From contig NZ_NCSQ01000069.1 of assembly GCF_002105465.1 (NCBI RefSeq), positions 1 through 64,000 on the forward strand: a stretch of DNA of 64,000 nucleotides, given 5' to 3'. The notes under the pieces are model-generated. The model saw nothing but the letters and a program-made list of their open reading frames with translations, ran no database searches and was not told the DNA's origin. Made by a program: the position numbers and the translations under genes. The stretch is from Aquidulcibacter paucihalophilus (GTDB taxonomy: Bacteria; Pseudomonadota; Alphaproteobacteria; Caulobacterales; Aquidulcibacteraceae). Shown here piece after piece: positions 52,081 through 60,786 of the stretch. How positions within the stretch are numbered: the stretch's first letter is position 1; the number at the start of each line of letters is the position of its first letter.

Positions 52081-52872
52081 TCAATAGCCGGGTGGACGCC
52101 AGCCTTGCGGGCATTGGCAGACCCAGGTTTGTTGCGGCGGCAAGGTCTGCCCATCTGGCGTCGTTACGGTCTGGATACTCCAACCACAAATCATGCCGCC
52201 CTGTTGCATCGTCGCGGCAGGCGCAGGCCAAGACGACATACCCCCCTGGCTCGACCAACTGCTTATCGAGGAAGAAGATGACCAGGACGAACTGCTCGAT
52301 GCGCTGCTTTCTTGCACCAAAGCAATCGATGAGCCATGGGCGGCAGCTTCATAGCTGCTTGCACGGTCCTTGATTGGGTCAACATGGGGCCGGCTCTCAC
52401 GCACCCAGGCGGAAGAATGGGTGTGCGTGGTCTGAGCGCGCTTCGGTTTTGGCTGGGGACGACGGTGATTTGACTGGGACGTGGTACCACGTGTCCGGGC
52501 CTTTGTGGCGCGGGCCTTTGGTTTGCCGCGATCATGATAGCCATCGCGATAGCCATCACGGTAACCGTCTCGATAGGCTTTCTGCGTGTGTTGGTGATGG
52601 GCTGCGTGATGTCCGCCATGGGCTTTTGGTTCACGCACGACCTCTTCGCGCACAAAAGTTTCGGTTGTAGCCGGTGCCACGGTCACATTTTGTCTGACTT
52701 CATGCTGCGACACGGTTGATGTGGAGGACGACGCATTTGAACTGCTGCTGCTACTGCTACTGCCTATCGCGCTTGAACCCGAAGCGCCGGGACAGGTCAT
52801 GTAAACACATTGAGCAAAGGCCGGGGCCGCTAACAAGCCCGAAAGTGCCACACCAAGTAAAACACCGCGCAT
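52081..52872 (-). CDS. Secreted Ser-rich protein with YRDG repeats and C-terminal CGW module
   Basis: A 263-residue exported protein (signal peptide ends PAFA). Then a serine-run region at about 35-55, a tandem repeat YRDG x3 followed by YHDRG (about 100-115), a basic linker, a second serine-rich region, and a C-terminal module CGW-x7-PDG-x5-QQTWVC-QC-x3-GWRPPGY. That last module is shared with the protein encoded at 53087-53683. ATG at 52872 has AGGA 7 bases upstream. I do not recognise the family. Surface or matrix location is inferred. Confidence 0.62.
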   Translation of the reverse strand: MRGVLLGVALSGLLAAPAFAQCVYMTCPGASGSSAIGSSSSSSSSNASSSTSTVSQHEVRQNVTVAPATTETFVREEVVREPKAHGGHHAAHHQHTQKAYRDGYRDGYRDGYHDRGKPKARATKARTRGTTSQSNHRRPQPKPKRAQTTHTHSSAWVRESRPHVDPIKDRASSYEAAAHGSSIALVQESSASSSSSWSSSSSISSWSSQGGMSSWPAPAATMQQGGMICGWSIQTVTTPDGQTLPPQQTWVCQCPQGWRPPGY

Positions 52873-53033
52873 ATTCAAGTCCTTTTCTGGGACGTTCGAA
52901 TCAAATCTCGACGAAATTCTTTCGTCACTTCGGTTCACTATGCCAAACTCTTCACCATTTTGCGCTGTTCTTCACCAAAACAGGGAAAAGAAAACACAGG
53001 CATAGCTTCGATCTATGGAAGTCGAATTGGCAC

Positions 53034-53067
53034 GACAAAGCCGCCCCCCTGTGAAGAGGGGGGCGGC
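53034..53067 (-). terminator. Terminator-like hairpin after the glycine-zipper gene at 53087
   Basis: GCCGCCCCCC (53040-53049) pairs with GGGGGGCGGC (53058-53067). On the minus strand TTTGTCG follows. It lies 20 bases after the stop of the gene at 53087-53683, so that gene may be transcribed apart from the serine-rich protein gene. Confidence 0.75.
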
Positions 53068-53086
53068 AAAGCGTTGGGCTCTGGCT

Positions 53087-53683
53087 TTAGTTGACCACTT
53101 GCCATTCGCCGCGGTTATCACGGCACATCCAAACTTGCTGACGCTCATAAAGACCGTCTGGACGACGCAAAGCGGCTTCACCCCAACCGCATTCTTGGCG
53201 GCTTGCGACAGGTGGGGTGTAGGTGGCTTGGTAGGCGCGATCATGATCGCGGCGGTGGTCGCGACGGCCAGAACGATAGTCGACAAAGCGATCGTCGCGC
53301 GAATAGCCATAGTCTTGATAGCCGTTGTTCTGATAGCCTTCCTTGCGCGCAGGGCGCTGGTTAGGCTCATAACCGCGATAGACGGGATCGTCGCACGTAA
53401 CGCGGCCCTTGGCGATTTGCGAGCCAGCAACCGCACCGACAACCGCACCCAGAACTGTGCCTTCTTTGCGCGCATTACGTCCAGCCAATTGCTTACCCAA
53501 AACCGCGCCAGCAACCGCACCAATGGCACCACCGGCCAAACGATTATTGTTCAGGCTTTGTTGGCAGTCTTGGGGGATCGATCCATAGGTGGGATAGCTG
53601 TTGTCATAGGTTTGGGCAGAAGCCATGGCGGGGGCTGAAAGGGCCAGCGCGGCAGCCAAGCTTGAGAAAATCAATGTACGCAT
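53087..53683 (-). CDS. Secreted glycine-zipper protein with C-terminal CGW module
   Basis: A 198-residue exported protein (signal peptide ends ASA). The glycine-zipper part is at about 48-90 (LAGGAIGAVAGAVLGKQLAG, then GTVLGAVVGAVAGSQIAKG). Tyr/Arg/Asp-rich linkers follow, then a C-terminal module CGW-x7-PDG-x4-QQVWMC-RDNRGEW shared with the gene at 52081-52872. The order of zipper, cysteine (VTCDD versus VTCPT) and linker also matches the gene at 51443-52042. ATG at 53683 has GGAG 7 bases upstream; a GTG one codon earlier is possible. Likely anchored in the envelope. Confidence 0.68.
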   Translation of the reverse strand: MRTLIFSSLAAALALSAPAMASAQTYDNSYPTYGSIPQDCQQSLNNNRLAGGAIGAVAGAVLGKQLAGRNARKEGTVLGAVVGAVAGSQIAKGRVTCDDPVYRGYEPNQRPARKEGYQNNGYQDYGYSRDDRFVDYRSGRRDHRRDHDRAYQATYTPPVASRQECGWGEAALRRPDGLYERQQVWMCRDNRGEWQVVN

Positions 53684-53788
53684 CACGATGCTCCTTTACA
53701 GAGAAGACCCATGAGATAGAGGGGGCAGGTGCAGGCCTTCTGTGAAAGCTAACTTGCAACATCCTCCCTGAACGGCGCATGAGCAGAT

Positions 53789-55042
53789 ATGAACAAAAGC
53801 ATTCAGGAAACTCTCACGCTCAACATTGAGCATATAGGTGCACGCGGCCATGGTGTTTCGCGTGATCAGGACCGTGCGGTCCATGTGCCTTTCACCTTGC
53901 CAGGCGAACAAGTCGAAGCAAACCAACGCGGCGATCGGGCAACTTTGGTCAAAGTCTTGCAGCCTTCGAAAGAGCGGGTCGAGGTGGTTTGTGGCCACTT
54001 TGGTATCTGTGGCGGCTGTTCCCTGCAGCATTGGGCGGAAGGACCCTATCTGGCGTGGAAGGCGGGTTTGGTTGAGCGGGCATTGCAACGCGTTGGTATC
54101 GACATAACCCTACCGCCAACCCAGCCAGCTTGGGGGCACGGGCGCAGACGGGCAACTTTTCATGGCAAGCAAGCAGGCCCACGTTTTTTGTTTGGCTTTA
54201 CCCAAGCCAAAACCCATCAGATTGCGCCGATCAGCGCATGCCCCGTTTTAACGCCGGGCTTCAATGCTGCCATTCCCCGCTTAGCAATCCTTGCAGAAGC
54301 GCTTGCGCCCAAACAGGAAACAATTGATCTCCTGGTTACGGAGACCCCAGTGGGTCTTGATGTCGATGTACGCAATGCCGGCAGGATTGATAAGTTTGAA
54401 CGTAAAGGGCTCGAACGTTTGGCATCCCTTGCAGAAGCGGCAGACATTGGACGACTGACACTTCACGGCCAGACAGCATTAACCCGGGTCACTCCACGCG
54501 TAAAAATGGGTCAAGCGATTGTCGAATTGCCCGCTGGGGCATTTTTGCAGGCGACGCGTGCTGGTGAAGAGGCTTTGGCAGCCCACGTGCTGAAGTGGAC
54601 TGAAGGCCGGAAGCATGTTGCCGACCTGTTTGCTGGAATTGGCACCTTTGGGCTGCGGCTGAAGGAAAAGGCCCAAGTGCGTGCCATTGAATCTGACGTG
54701 CAAGCAGTGGCCGCGATGAAGAAGGCTTCTGACGGTCTAGCGGGGGGAAAAACATTGACTGCTGAGGCCCGTGACTTGTTTCGGGCACCTCTCGCGCCTT
54801 TGGAGATGAAAGGGCTAGACGCCATTGTTTTTGATCCACCACGGGCGGGGGCGGAAGCCCAAAGCGCCCAGATTGCACGATCCAAAATTGATCTGGTGGT
54901 GGCGATCTCGTGCGATCCAGCCAGCTTTGCCCGCGATGCCCGTATTTTGATCGACGGTGGCTATCGCCTTGCGGAAATAGAGACCTTTGATCAATTTCGC
55001 TTCACGCCGCATGTCGAAATTGCGGCCAAATTTGTGCGGTAG
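53789..55042 (+). CDS. RNA m5U methyltransferase (TrmA/RlmD family)
   Basis: A 417-residue SAM-dependent methyltransferase. An N-terminal TRAM domain (about 5-58) binds RNA. Cys68, Cys74, Cys77 and Cys151 fit the iron-sulfur cluster of the RlmC/RlmD subgroup. The SAM loop is VADLFAGIGTFGLRL, the catalytic Cys375 sits in AISCDPASFARDA, and DAIVFDPPRAG precedes it. The target is probably U1939 or U747 of 23S rRNA; alphaproteobacteria usually have one such enzyme. ATG at 53789. The YcgN gene follows after 5 bases. Confidence 0.88.
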   Translation: MNKSIQETLTLNIEHIGARGHGVSRDQDRAVHVPFTLPGEQVEANQRGDRATLVKVLQPSKERVEVVCGHFGICGGCSLQHWAEGPYLAWKAGLVERALQRVGIDITLPPTQPAWGHGRRRATFHGKQAGPRFLFGFTQAKTHQIAPISACPVLTPGFNAAIPRLAILAEALAPKQETIDLLVTETPVGLDVDVRNAGRIDKFERKGLERLASLAEAADIGRLTLHGQTALTRVTPRVKMGQAIVELPAGAFLQATRAGEEALAAHVLKWTEGRKHVADLFAGIGTFGLRLKEKAQVRAIESDVQAVAAMKKASDGLAGGKTLTAEARDLFRAPLAPLEMKGLDAIVFDPPRAGAEAQSAQIARSKIDLVVAISCDPASFARDARILIDGGYRLAEIETFDQFRFTPHVEIAAKFVR

Positions 55043-55047
55043 CCCAC

Positions 55048-55494
55048 ATGCCCTTCTGGATCGACACCAAACTCACCGATATGACCGAGGCCCAGTGGGA
55101 AAGTCTGTGCGATGGCTGCGGCAAATGCTGCCTGATCCGACTAGAAGATGAAGATACGGGCGACATCCACACAACCGACGTGCATTGTAAGCTGTTTGAT
55201 TCAGGTTCGTGCCGCTGTAGCAATTACGCCGAGCGTAAGACCCGCGTACCTGATTGTGTGAAGTTAACGCCTCAGACCTTGGGAGAGCTCACATGGCTGC
55301 CCATGACCTGCGCTTATCGGCTGGTGCAAGAAGGCAAGCCCCTGTTTGATTGGCATCCCTTGGTCAGTGGGGACTCCGACAGTGTGCATAAGGCAGGTAT
55401 GAGCGTTCAGAACCAGACAGTTCCAGAAGGGAAGGTTAAAGTTCGCCATTTGGTCCGGCGTATCAAAATCTGGCCCGGCGAAGAAACCGCCTAA
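55048..55494 (+). CDS. YcgN family cysteine-cluster protein
   Basis: A 148-residue cytoplasmic protein of the YcgN (UPF0260) family, function unknown. The hallmark N-terminal cysteine cluster reads WESLCDGCGKCCLIRL, with further cysteines in DVHCKLFDSGSCRCSNY and VPDCVKLTP, suggesting an iron or zinc site. Family length is normal. It is 5 bases after the RNA methyltransferase gene and probably co-translated. Convergent with the metallopeptidase gene. Confidence 0.9.
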   Translation: MPFWIDTKLTDMTEAQWESLCDGCGKCCLIRLEDEDTGDIHTTDVHCKLFDSGSCRCSNYAERKTRVPDCVKLTPQTLGELTWLPMTCAYRLVQEGKPLFDWHPLVSGDSDSVHKAGMSVQNQTVPEGKVKVRHLVRRIKIWPGEETA

Positions 55495-55502
55495 AGCCTT
55501 TG

Positions 55503-56438
55503 CTAGAGATCACGTGCGGCGAAGGTGTCGCAAGCGCGTGTATCGCGGCTTTCAAATCCCTTCTTAAACCAAGCCACGCGTTGCGCGCTTGTGCCATGGG
55601 TGAAGCTATCGGGCACCGCAAAGCCTTGCGCGCGCTTTTGCAGGCGGTCATCGCCAACAGCACTGGCAGCTCCCAGCGCCTCTTCAAAGTCACCGGGCTC
55701 GAGGGCTTGGGTAATATTGGACTGGGCTGCCCAGAGGCCGGCATAGCAGTCGGCTTGAAGCTCGGTTCGAACCGCCATGGAGTCCGCGCCCTTGCTTTGC
55801 CCTTGTTGACGCATCGCGCGGTTGGCTTGGGGCAGGATTCCCGTGACATCTTGGACATGGTGGGCAACTTCATGAGCGATCACATAGGCTTGGGCGAAAT
55901 CGCCTTTAGCCCCCAGCCCCCGGTCCATTTCTTCAAAGAAGCTTATGTCTAAGTAGATTTTTCTGTCACCCGGGCAGTAAAAGGGGCCAGTCGAGGCGCT
56001 GGCCGCCCCGCAGGGCGAGCTGGTTTGGCCGTTAAACAAAACCAAGGTTGCTGGGGTGTAAGTGGCCCCATTCTTGGCAAAATAACGGGTCCAGAAGTCT
56101 TCAGTTGAGCCCAATACCGCCGCCACACGGTCTGCGGTCACAGCTTCGCTTCGGCTTGAATTGGCTTTTTGGTCGAGACCGTTTGGTTGACCCGTCTCAG
56201 CTTGAAAACCTCCTGATTGGCTTGCAGATCCAGAGCTGGCACCCAAAATCGACATGAAGGTGCCTAAAGTGTCGCCCCCACCAAAAAAGACCAGCAGCAA
56301 GACAATGACAATCATGGCGAGGCCTCCGCGGCCCCGCAATGGAAGCCGTGGGCCACCCCCGCCGCCAAAGTTGCCACTACCGCCCCCGCCACGACGATCT
56401 TCAATATTGCTCGATCGGCGGATGTCATCCAAACGCAT
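55503..56438 (-). CDS. Neutral zinc metallopeptidase, YpfJ/KPN_02809 family
   Basis: A 311-residue membrane-anchored protease. An N-terminal Gly/Arg-rich segment and one transmembrane helix (about 45-58, AMIVIVLLLVFFGGG) precede the catalytic domain. Zinc motif HEVAHH starts at His189; Glu190 is catalytic. The domain ends in RDL after a cysteine pair. I start at MRLDDIRRSS (56438), where AAGGGC is 6 bases upstream and family similarity begins; the frame runs further up. The family's natural substrate is unknown. Divergent from the glycosyltransferase. Confidence 0.9.
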   Translation of the reverse strand: MRLDDIRRSSNIEDRRGGGGSGNFGGGGGPRLPLRGRGGLAMIVIVLLLVFFGGGDTLGTFMSILGASSGSASQSGGFQAETGQPNGLDQKANSSRSEAVTADRVAAVLGSTEDFWTRYFAKNGATYTPATLVLFNGQTSSPCGAASASTGPFYCPGDRKIYLDISFFEEMDRGLGAKGDFAQAYVIAHEVAHHVQDVTGILPQANRAMRQQGQSKGADSMAVRTELQADCYAGLWAAQSNITQALEPGDFEEALGAASAVGDDRLQKRAQGFAVPDSFTHGTSAQRVAWFKKGFESRDTRACDTFAARDL

Positions 56439-56530
56439 GGCGTGCCCTTTCTGCTCACTCGACCCCATTTCGAGGCGGCTTACACTTAACCCTCTTGCAA
56501 CCGGCTCGCGCAAGCCCTTCTAGTGCGAGC

Positions 56531-57226
56531 ATGACTGCTGCCCCGCTCTCCATTGTCATCCCAACCCTGAATGCCATGCCCAGATTGGCTGATTGCTTAG
56601 CGAGCTTAGTGGCAGGGCTGGGGGCAGGCCTCATTCGCGATGTGGTCGTTGTGGACGCAGGCTCAACCGACCAAAGTGCGGAGCTTGCCCTCGATATGGG
56701 GTGCCATGTTCTACAATTAGGACCCGAGGGCCGGGGTAGGGGGCGACAGCTAGCCGCGGGGGCCAAGGCCGCCAAGGGAGACTGGCTCTTGTTTCTTCAT
56801 GGCGATTCAATCCCCTTAGAAGGCTGGATTGGCGCCTGTGAAGCCCATCTGGCTCATGGACCAGACCAAGCCGCATATTTTCGATTACAGTTTGATGGCC
56901 AAGAGCGGTCTGCGAAGCGCATTGCTTTCTGGGCCAATTGGCGCGCCAGCCTCCTCGGCCTTCCTTATGGAGATCAAGGGCTTCTGATATCGCGTAGCCT
57001 GTATGAGGCGGTGGGTGGCTATCCAGAACTTGCCCTGATGGAAGATGTCGCCTTGGTGAAAAAACTCGGTAAGTCGCGACTTACTCCCCTCAATGCCAGA
57101 GTTGAAACCAGCGCGGAGCGATATCGACGTAGCGGATGGTGGTATATACCCTTGCGCAATCTGTCGCTTTTGGCTGCCTATCTGTGCGGGGTTTCACCTG
57201 ATCGGCTCAAAGGGTGGTATCGGTGA
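56531..57226 (+). CDS. Family 2 glycosyltransferase, TIGR04283 type
   Basis: A 231-residue single-domain GT2 glycosyltransferase. SIVIPTLNAMPRLADCLASL opens the nucleotide-sugar fold and DVVVVDAGSTDQS carries the conserved Asp. FLHGDSIPL holds the metal-binding D-x-D-like site. It resembles the TIGR04283 set named for arsenosugar synthesis, but no arsM or arsS gene is seen here. It overlaps the next gene by four bases (GTGA), a coupling seen for this pair in many genomes. The sugar acceptor is unknown. Confidence 0.8.
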   Translation: MTAAPLSIVIPTLNAMPRLADCLASLVAGLGAGLIRDVVVVDAGSTDQSAELALDMGCHVLQLGPEGRGRGRQLAAGAKAAKGDWLLFLHGDSIPLEGWIGACEAHLAHGPDQAAYFRLQFDGQERSAKRIAFWANWRASLLGLPYGDQGLLISRSLYEAVGGYPELALMEDVALVKKLGKSRLTPLNARVETSAERYRRSGWWYIPLRNLSLLAAYLCGVSPDRLKGWYR

Positions 57227-57816
57227 GGCCGAAACTTCTTATCTTCGCCAAGTCACCGCGAATGGGCCTTGCAAAGACGCGCTTGGCGCGTGGGGTTGGG
57301 ATGGTTGCCGCCTGGCGCACGAAACGGCGTTTGGATGCCCTGACGTGCCGCGTCGCCCGCTCAAGCCGCTGGGAAACCTTATTGGCGGTCGCGCCCCAAC
57401 AGGATCTTGCTGCATCATTTCCCGGTGTTTGGCCCGCAAATTTGCGCCGGGTTGGGCAAGGGCAAGGCGATTTAGGACAGCGCATGGCGCGGGGCTTAAT
57501 CCGGTTTAGTCGCGCGCCAGTCTGTATCATTGGGTCAGATTTGCCTGATTTGAAACGGTCAGATTTAGTGGCAGCCTTTAGGGCCTTAACGCACGCAGAC
57601 GTCGTGCTGGGGCCTGCAACCGATGGCGGTTATTGGCTGATTGGCATGGCACCACGCGCAGCGCGCCGGGCGCAGCTTGCGCCTGTCCGCTGGTCCAGTC
57701 CGCACACGCTTGCCGACACATTAGCGTGTCTGCCCGCGCAATGGCGGGTTGTGTTTCTGCGCGAGCTTGAGGATATAGACGATGCCGCCAGTCTAAAGCG
57801 TTCAACGCAAAGATAG
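57223..57816 (+). CDS. DUF2064 / TIGR04282 family nucleotidyltransferase-like protein
   Basis: A 197-residue protein of the DUF2064/TIGR04282 type, with a Rossmann-like fold resembling nucleotidyltransferases. LLIFAKSPRMGLAKTRLA is the N-terminal signature; IIGSDLPDLKRSDL and GPATDGGYWLIG are its conserved motifs. I start at the GTG that overlaps the previous stop (GTGA); another in-frame start three codons earlier lies inside the upstream gene. It probably acts with the preceding glycosyltransferase. Its 3' end overlaps the convergent lytic transglycosylase by 15 bases. Confidence 0.8.
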   Translation: MRPKLLIFAKSPRMGLAKTRLARGVGMVAAWRTKRRLDALTCRVARSSRWETLLAVAPQQDLAASFPGVWPANLRRVGQGQGDLGQRMARGLIRFSRAPVCIIGSDLPDLKRSDLVAAFRALTHADVVLGPATDGGYWLIGMAPRAARRAQLAPVRWSSPHTLADTLACLPAQWRVVFLRELEDIDDAASLKRSTQR

Positions 57817-59658
57817 GACCCCAGTGCTCGCCAAACCGGCAGACCCCGTAGCACCGGTTGCACCACCTGGCGTGATTGAACCCAAACGCACATTGGCGCT
57901 GGCCAGACGTGGGTTATCTTGCGGCTCATAAGTTGGCGGAAGGCCACGGGCCAGCTTTTCGAGGCTTGGTGCGCGCTGGCCAAAACGGCGATGATAAATC
58001 CACATATTGCTCATCACACGCTCTGCATAGACGCGGGCTTGGCCATTGGGAGCTGCTTCCATGAACATCAAGGTGTCTTCGGCACCCTTAACACTCGCAC
58101 TCCAACGGGTCACATTTCCTGGTCCGGCATTATAGGCCATGAACGTGCGGGTCAGACAGTTTGACACCACGCCCATCGCCATCATTTTTTCCAGATAGGC
58201 TTCGCCCAGAGTGACATTCAATGTGGTATCGTTGAGCAAGCGCGGATTGCTTGCCAAATCCCGACGGCCCGTCATCCAAGCGGCCGTTCGCGGCATAACC
58301 TGCATCAAACCCCGAGCGCCAGCATAGGATTTTGCATCTGTGTCAAATTTCGATTCTTGACGCATCACGGCCAGTACAACCGCGCGGTCAAGCACAAATT
58401 CGCCACCCACAGGGCGGAATTGGTCGGGGACAGGGTAGAGGGCTGCCAATGCTGCTGCGGATGAGGACTGCGCGATCCTTTCGGCTACGGGGTCCAAGTT
58501 CAAGCTACGAGCCACGGCCAGATAGCCTAAATCGTCCTCGGCCCGCGCCCGGCTCCAACTATTGAAAAGCTCAGCCTCTGCATCCGAAAGGCGACCCACC
58601 TCTTTTAAGGCCGCCGCACGGCGTACCCCTGGATCGGTGCGCATCAATCGCGCTGCGCGATCCCTCTCATCTTGGGCTTGAGGAATTCGCAATGTATCCC
58701 AGCGCCCGAGCCGCGCCAGCGCCAATTGCCCATAAAAGGTCAATGGATTGGAAGCTGCTTGCTCCAAGAATGATTGCGTCCTGCCCTTATCACCCAGCTT
58801 TTCAGAGGCACGTGCGGCCCAAAATGCCCCCGCAGAGCGCGCCCAATCGTCACTCGCGTTCCAATTGGCAGCTGCCGTAAACATGGTTTGGGCGGTTGCA
58901 AAATCACCTAAGCGATAAGCTGCAAGTCCGCCAATCCAACCAGCTTGGCCTGATTGCGGGCCAGTTACCGCTTCTCGTGCCATGGCAAGCGCTGTTTCAT
59001 CATCGCCGACATAAAAGCGCGCGGCCAAGGTATCAATCTGTGCACGATGTGCGCGCGTTGCGCCTTGACCAATGGGAACAGGAATAAAGCTTGGTTCACG
59101 CACGACTCCCATGGAGCGGCGGGTCGGCACGGGGTCGGGCCGCTTCAGGCGGAAGGGCGTCGGGACTACCCCCATGATACGGGCTGCTTGAATGGCATCT
59201 TCTTGTGCCGCTTGAGCGCGCTCATACACGGCGCTCGCCCCAGCAACATCACCCCAGCGCTCGAGCCAAGCGGCCATCGCGGGCAGATCGGGCGGTGCTG
59301 CTGGTGAGATTAAGCGTGCGCGTTCCACATGCGGCTTCAGGGTGCCATCGGAAATGGATGGCAAGACAGCCTCAAGAACAGCTTTTTGATGAGCGGTAGC
59401 TGCCGCAAAGGCCTTGCGATAATTGGCTTCATCACTGCTGCTGAGGATATCTGGGCCGGCAACTGTGCCGCGCAATGCGACAGGCGGTGCAGTCGTCTGC
59501 GCGAAGGCTGCCGTCGATAAACAAGCAAAGCCGAGGCAGCTAGCAACCAGAATGGGCCTCACGAAAGCGCGCTTAAGTCCGCCAATTTGTGTCACGTCAC
59601 TTTGGGTCAAACCATCTAGGCCCTTCGCCGAAGTGCTTGATAAGCGCTGGAAATCCAT
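57802..59658 (-). CDS. Soluble lytic murein transglycosylase
   Basis: Cleaves peptidoglycan glycan strands to 1,6-anhydro ends. The 618-residue protein has a long alpha-helical superhelix (about 60-400) as in Slt70. The family 1 catalytic domain follows: Glu435 in MRQESKFD is the acid/base residue, then GLMQVMP and AYNAGPGNV. A signal peptide is visible (RPILVASCLGFACLSTAAFAQ) but starts about 33 residues in, so a GTG at 59562 may be the true start; I give the longer frame. A glycine-rich tail ends the protein. Confidence 0.88.
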   Translation of the reverse strand: MDFQRLSSTSAKGLDGLTQSDVTQIGGLKRAFVRPILVASCLGFACLSTAAFAQTTAPPVALRGTVAGPDILSSSDEANYRKAFAAATAHQKAVLEAVLPSISDGTLKPHVERARLISPAAPPDLPAMAAWLERWGDVAGASAVYERAQAAQEDAIQAARIMGVVPTPFRLKRPDPVPTRRSMGVVREPSFIPVPIGQGATRAHRAQIDTLAARFYVGDDETALAMAREAVTGPQSGQAGWIGGLAAYRLGDFATAQTMFTAAANWNASDDWARSAGAFWAARASEKLGDKGRTQSFLEQAASNPLTFYGQLALARLGRWDTLRIPQAQDERDRAARLMRTDPGVRRAAALKEVGRLSDAEAELFNSWSRARAEDDLGYLAVARSLNLDPVAERIAQSSSAAALAALYPVPDQFRPVGGEFVLDRAVVLAVMRQESKFDTDAKSYAGARGLMQVMPRTAAWMTGRRDLASNPRLLNDTTLNVTLGEAYLEKMMAMGVVSNCLTRTFMAYNAGPGNVTRWSASVKGAEDTLMFMEAAPNGQARVYAERVMSNMWIYHRRFGQRAPSLEKLARGLPPTYEPQDNPRLASANVRLGSITPGGATGATGSAGLASTGVLSLR

Positions 59659-59741
59659 AAGCTTACCAAACCAACTTGCCTACTTGCCCTAACCTTTTTG
59701 GTCAGAGGTCCATGACGCCCTCGCCCGACTTACCGAGCATT

Positions 59742-60605
59742 TCAGGCAGAATTGACGCCTTTTGCCTCGTTTCTGCCCTTGGTGGCAACGCCCAAAGCTG
59801 AGATTTCCTGTTCAAATCTTAACAAATCTTGCCAGGCAAGCGCTTTGTCGCGCGGCCTGTTCAACAGATAGGCTGGCGAAATAAGACATTGGGCATAGAT
59901 CGATGGTTTTGTGGCCTCCAGCCCAAGGCGATATTCAAACGACCGGGTACGCAATTTCATAATGCCATCGGACGTGTTGAGAAGCGTTTGTCCGGTCAGA
60001 CCGCCCACCATAAGTACCGCTTTGGGGGCCGCAAGCTCGATATGCCGTATCAAGAAGGGGCGGCATAAGGCGACTTCCTCGGCGGTTGGATTGCGATTGC
60101 CGGGTGGACGCCAAGGTATAAGGCAGGTCAGATAACAATCTTGCTGCAGTGCAAGCCCGATACTGGCTAACATTTTCGTGAGTAATTCCCCCTCTGGACC
60201 CTGAAACGGCTTGCCGAGTTCATCATCTTCGCGAACGGCAGTTTCCCCGATCACCATGATATCGGCACCAACCCTACCGCCGGCAAAAACGGTGGTGCGT
60301 GCATTGGCCTTTAGCCCGCAGCCATCAAAGCTCTCCAAAGCTTTATAGAGCGCGTCTAAACTCGAGCAGGATTGGGCCAGCCGTTGAGCTTCAGCAAGCG
60401 CATCGACTGGTTTTTTGGCGTTTGTGACGCGCGCGGGCGTGATTTTTGTCTCTGGAGCGGGGGGGGCATTGGCTTGACGCTGAAAAGCCTGGGTACGTGC
60501 CCGCAAGGCGGGACCCAAATCATGCGGCTCGAGTCCTGCCAGTTCCCACCACTGTGCCAAGGCTTGGGCGGCGGCTTCTACAGTTAAACTTGGGCGTACA
60601 TGCAT
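59742..60605 (-). CDS. Uracil-DNA glycosylase, family 4-like
   Basis: A 287-residue protein whose C-terminal 200 residues match family 4 uracil-DNA glycosylase: GETAVREDDELGKPFQGPEGELLTKML (active-site loop, changed from the usual GEAPG) and YLTCLIPWRPPGNRNPTAEEVALCRPFL. The usual iron-sulfur cysteines are partly missing: the KCRPP position is Trp, and the N-terminal CxxC is replaced by two widely spaced cysteines. The N-terminal 80 residues are a Pro/Ala linker. I start at MHVRPSLTV (60605); the open frame continues to 61109 without similarity. A role in uracil repair is likely, but activity is not certain. Confidence 0.8.
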   Translation of the reverse strand: MHVRPSLTVEAAAQALAQWWELAGLEPHDLGPALRARTQAFQRQANAPPAPETKITPARVTNAKKPVDALAEAQRLAQSCSSLDALYKALESFDGCGLKANARTTVFAGGRVGADIMVIGETAVREDDELGKPFQGPEGELLTKMLASIGLALQQDCYLTCLIPWRPPGNRNPTAEEVALCRPFLIRHIELAAPKAVLMVGGLTGQTLLNTSDGIMKLRTRSFEYRLGLEATKPSIYAQCLISPAYLLNRPRDKALAWQDLLRFEQEISALGVATKGRNEAKGVNSA

Positions 60606-60786
60606 GCCTTCAGCATTCCTATCGCAGATTTTGCGGCGGTTTGGGCGCCTAACTGGTCTTGACCTTCGTCCTTTAAGACCTCGATAAGCATTCGTAAGGC
60701 TGATGACAAAGGCAATCTGAAATTTGTCCTCATGCGATAACAGTCTAACTGATCCATGTAGGGCCGAGGCGAAAAGGGGAGTGACG

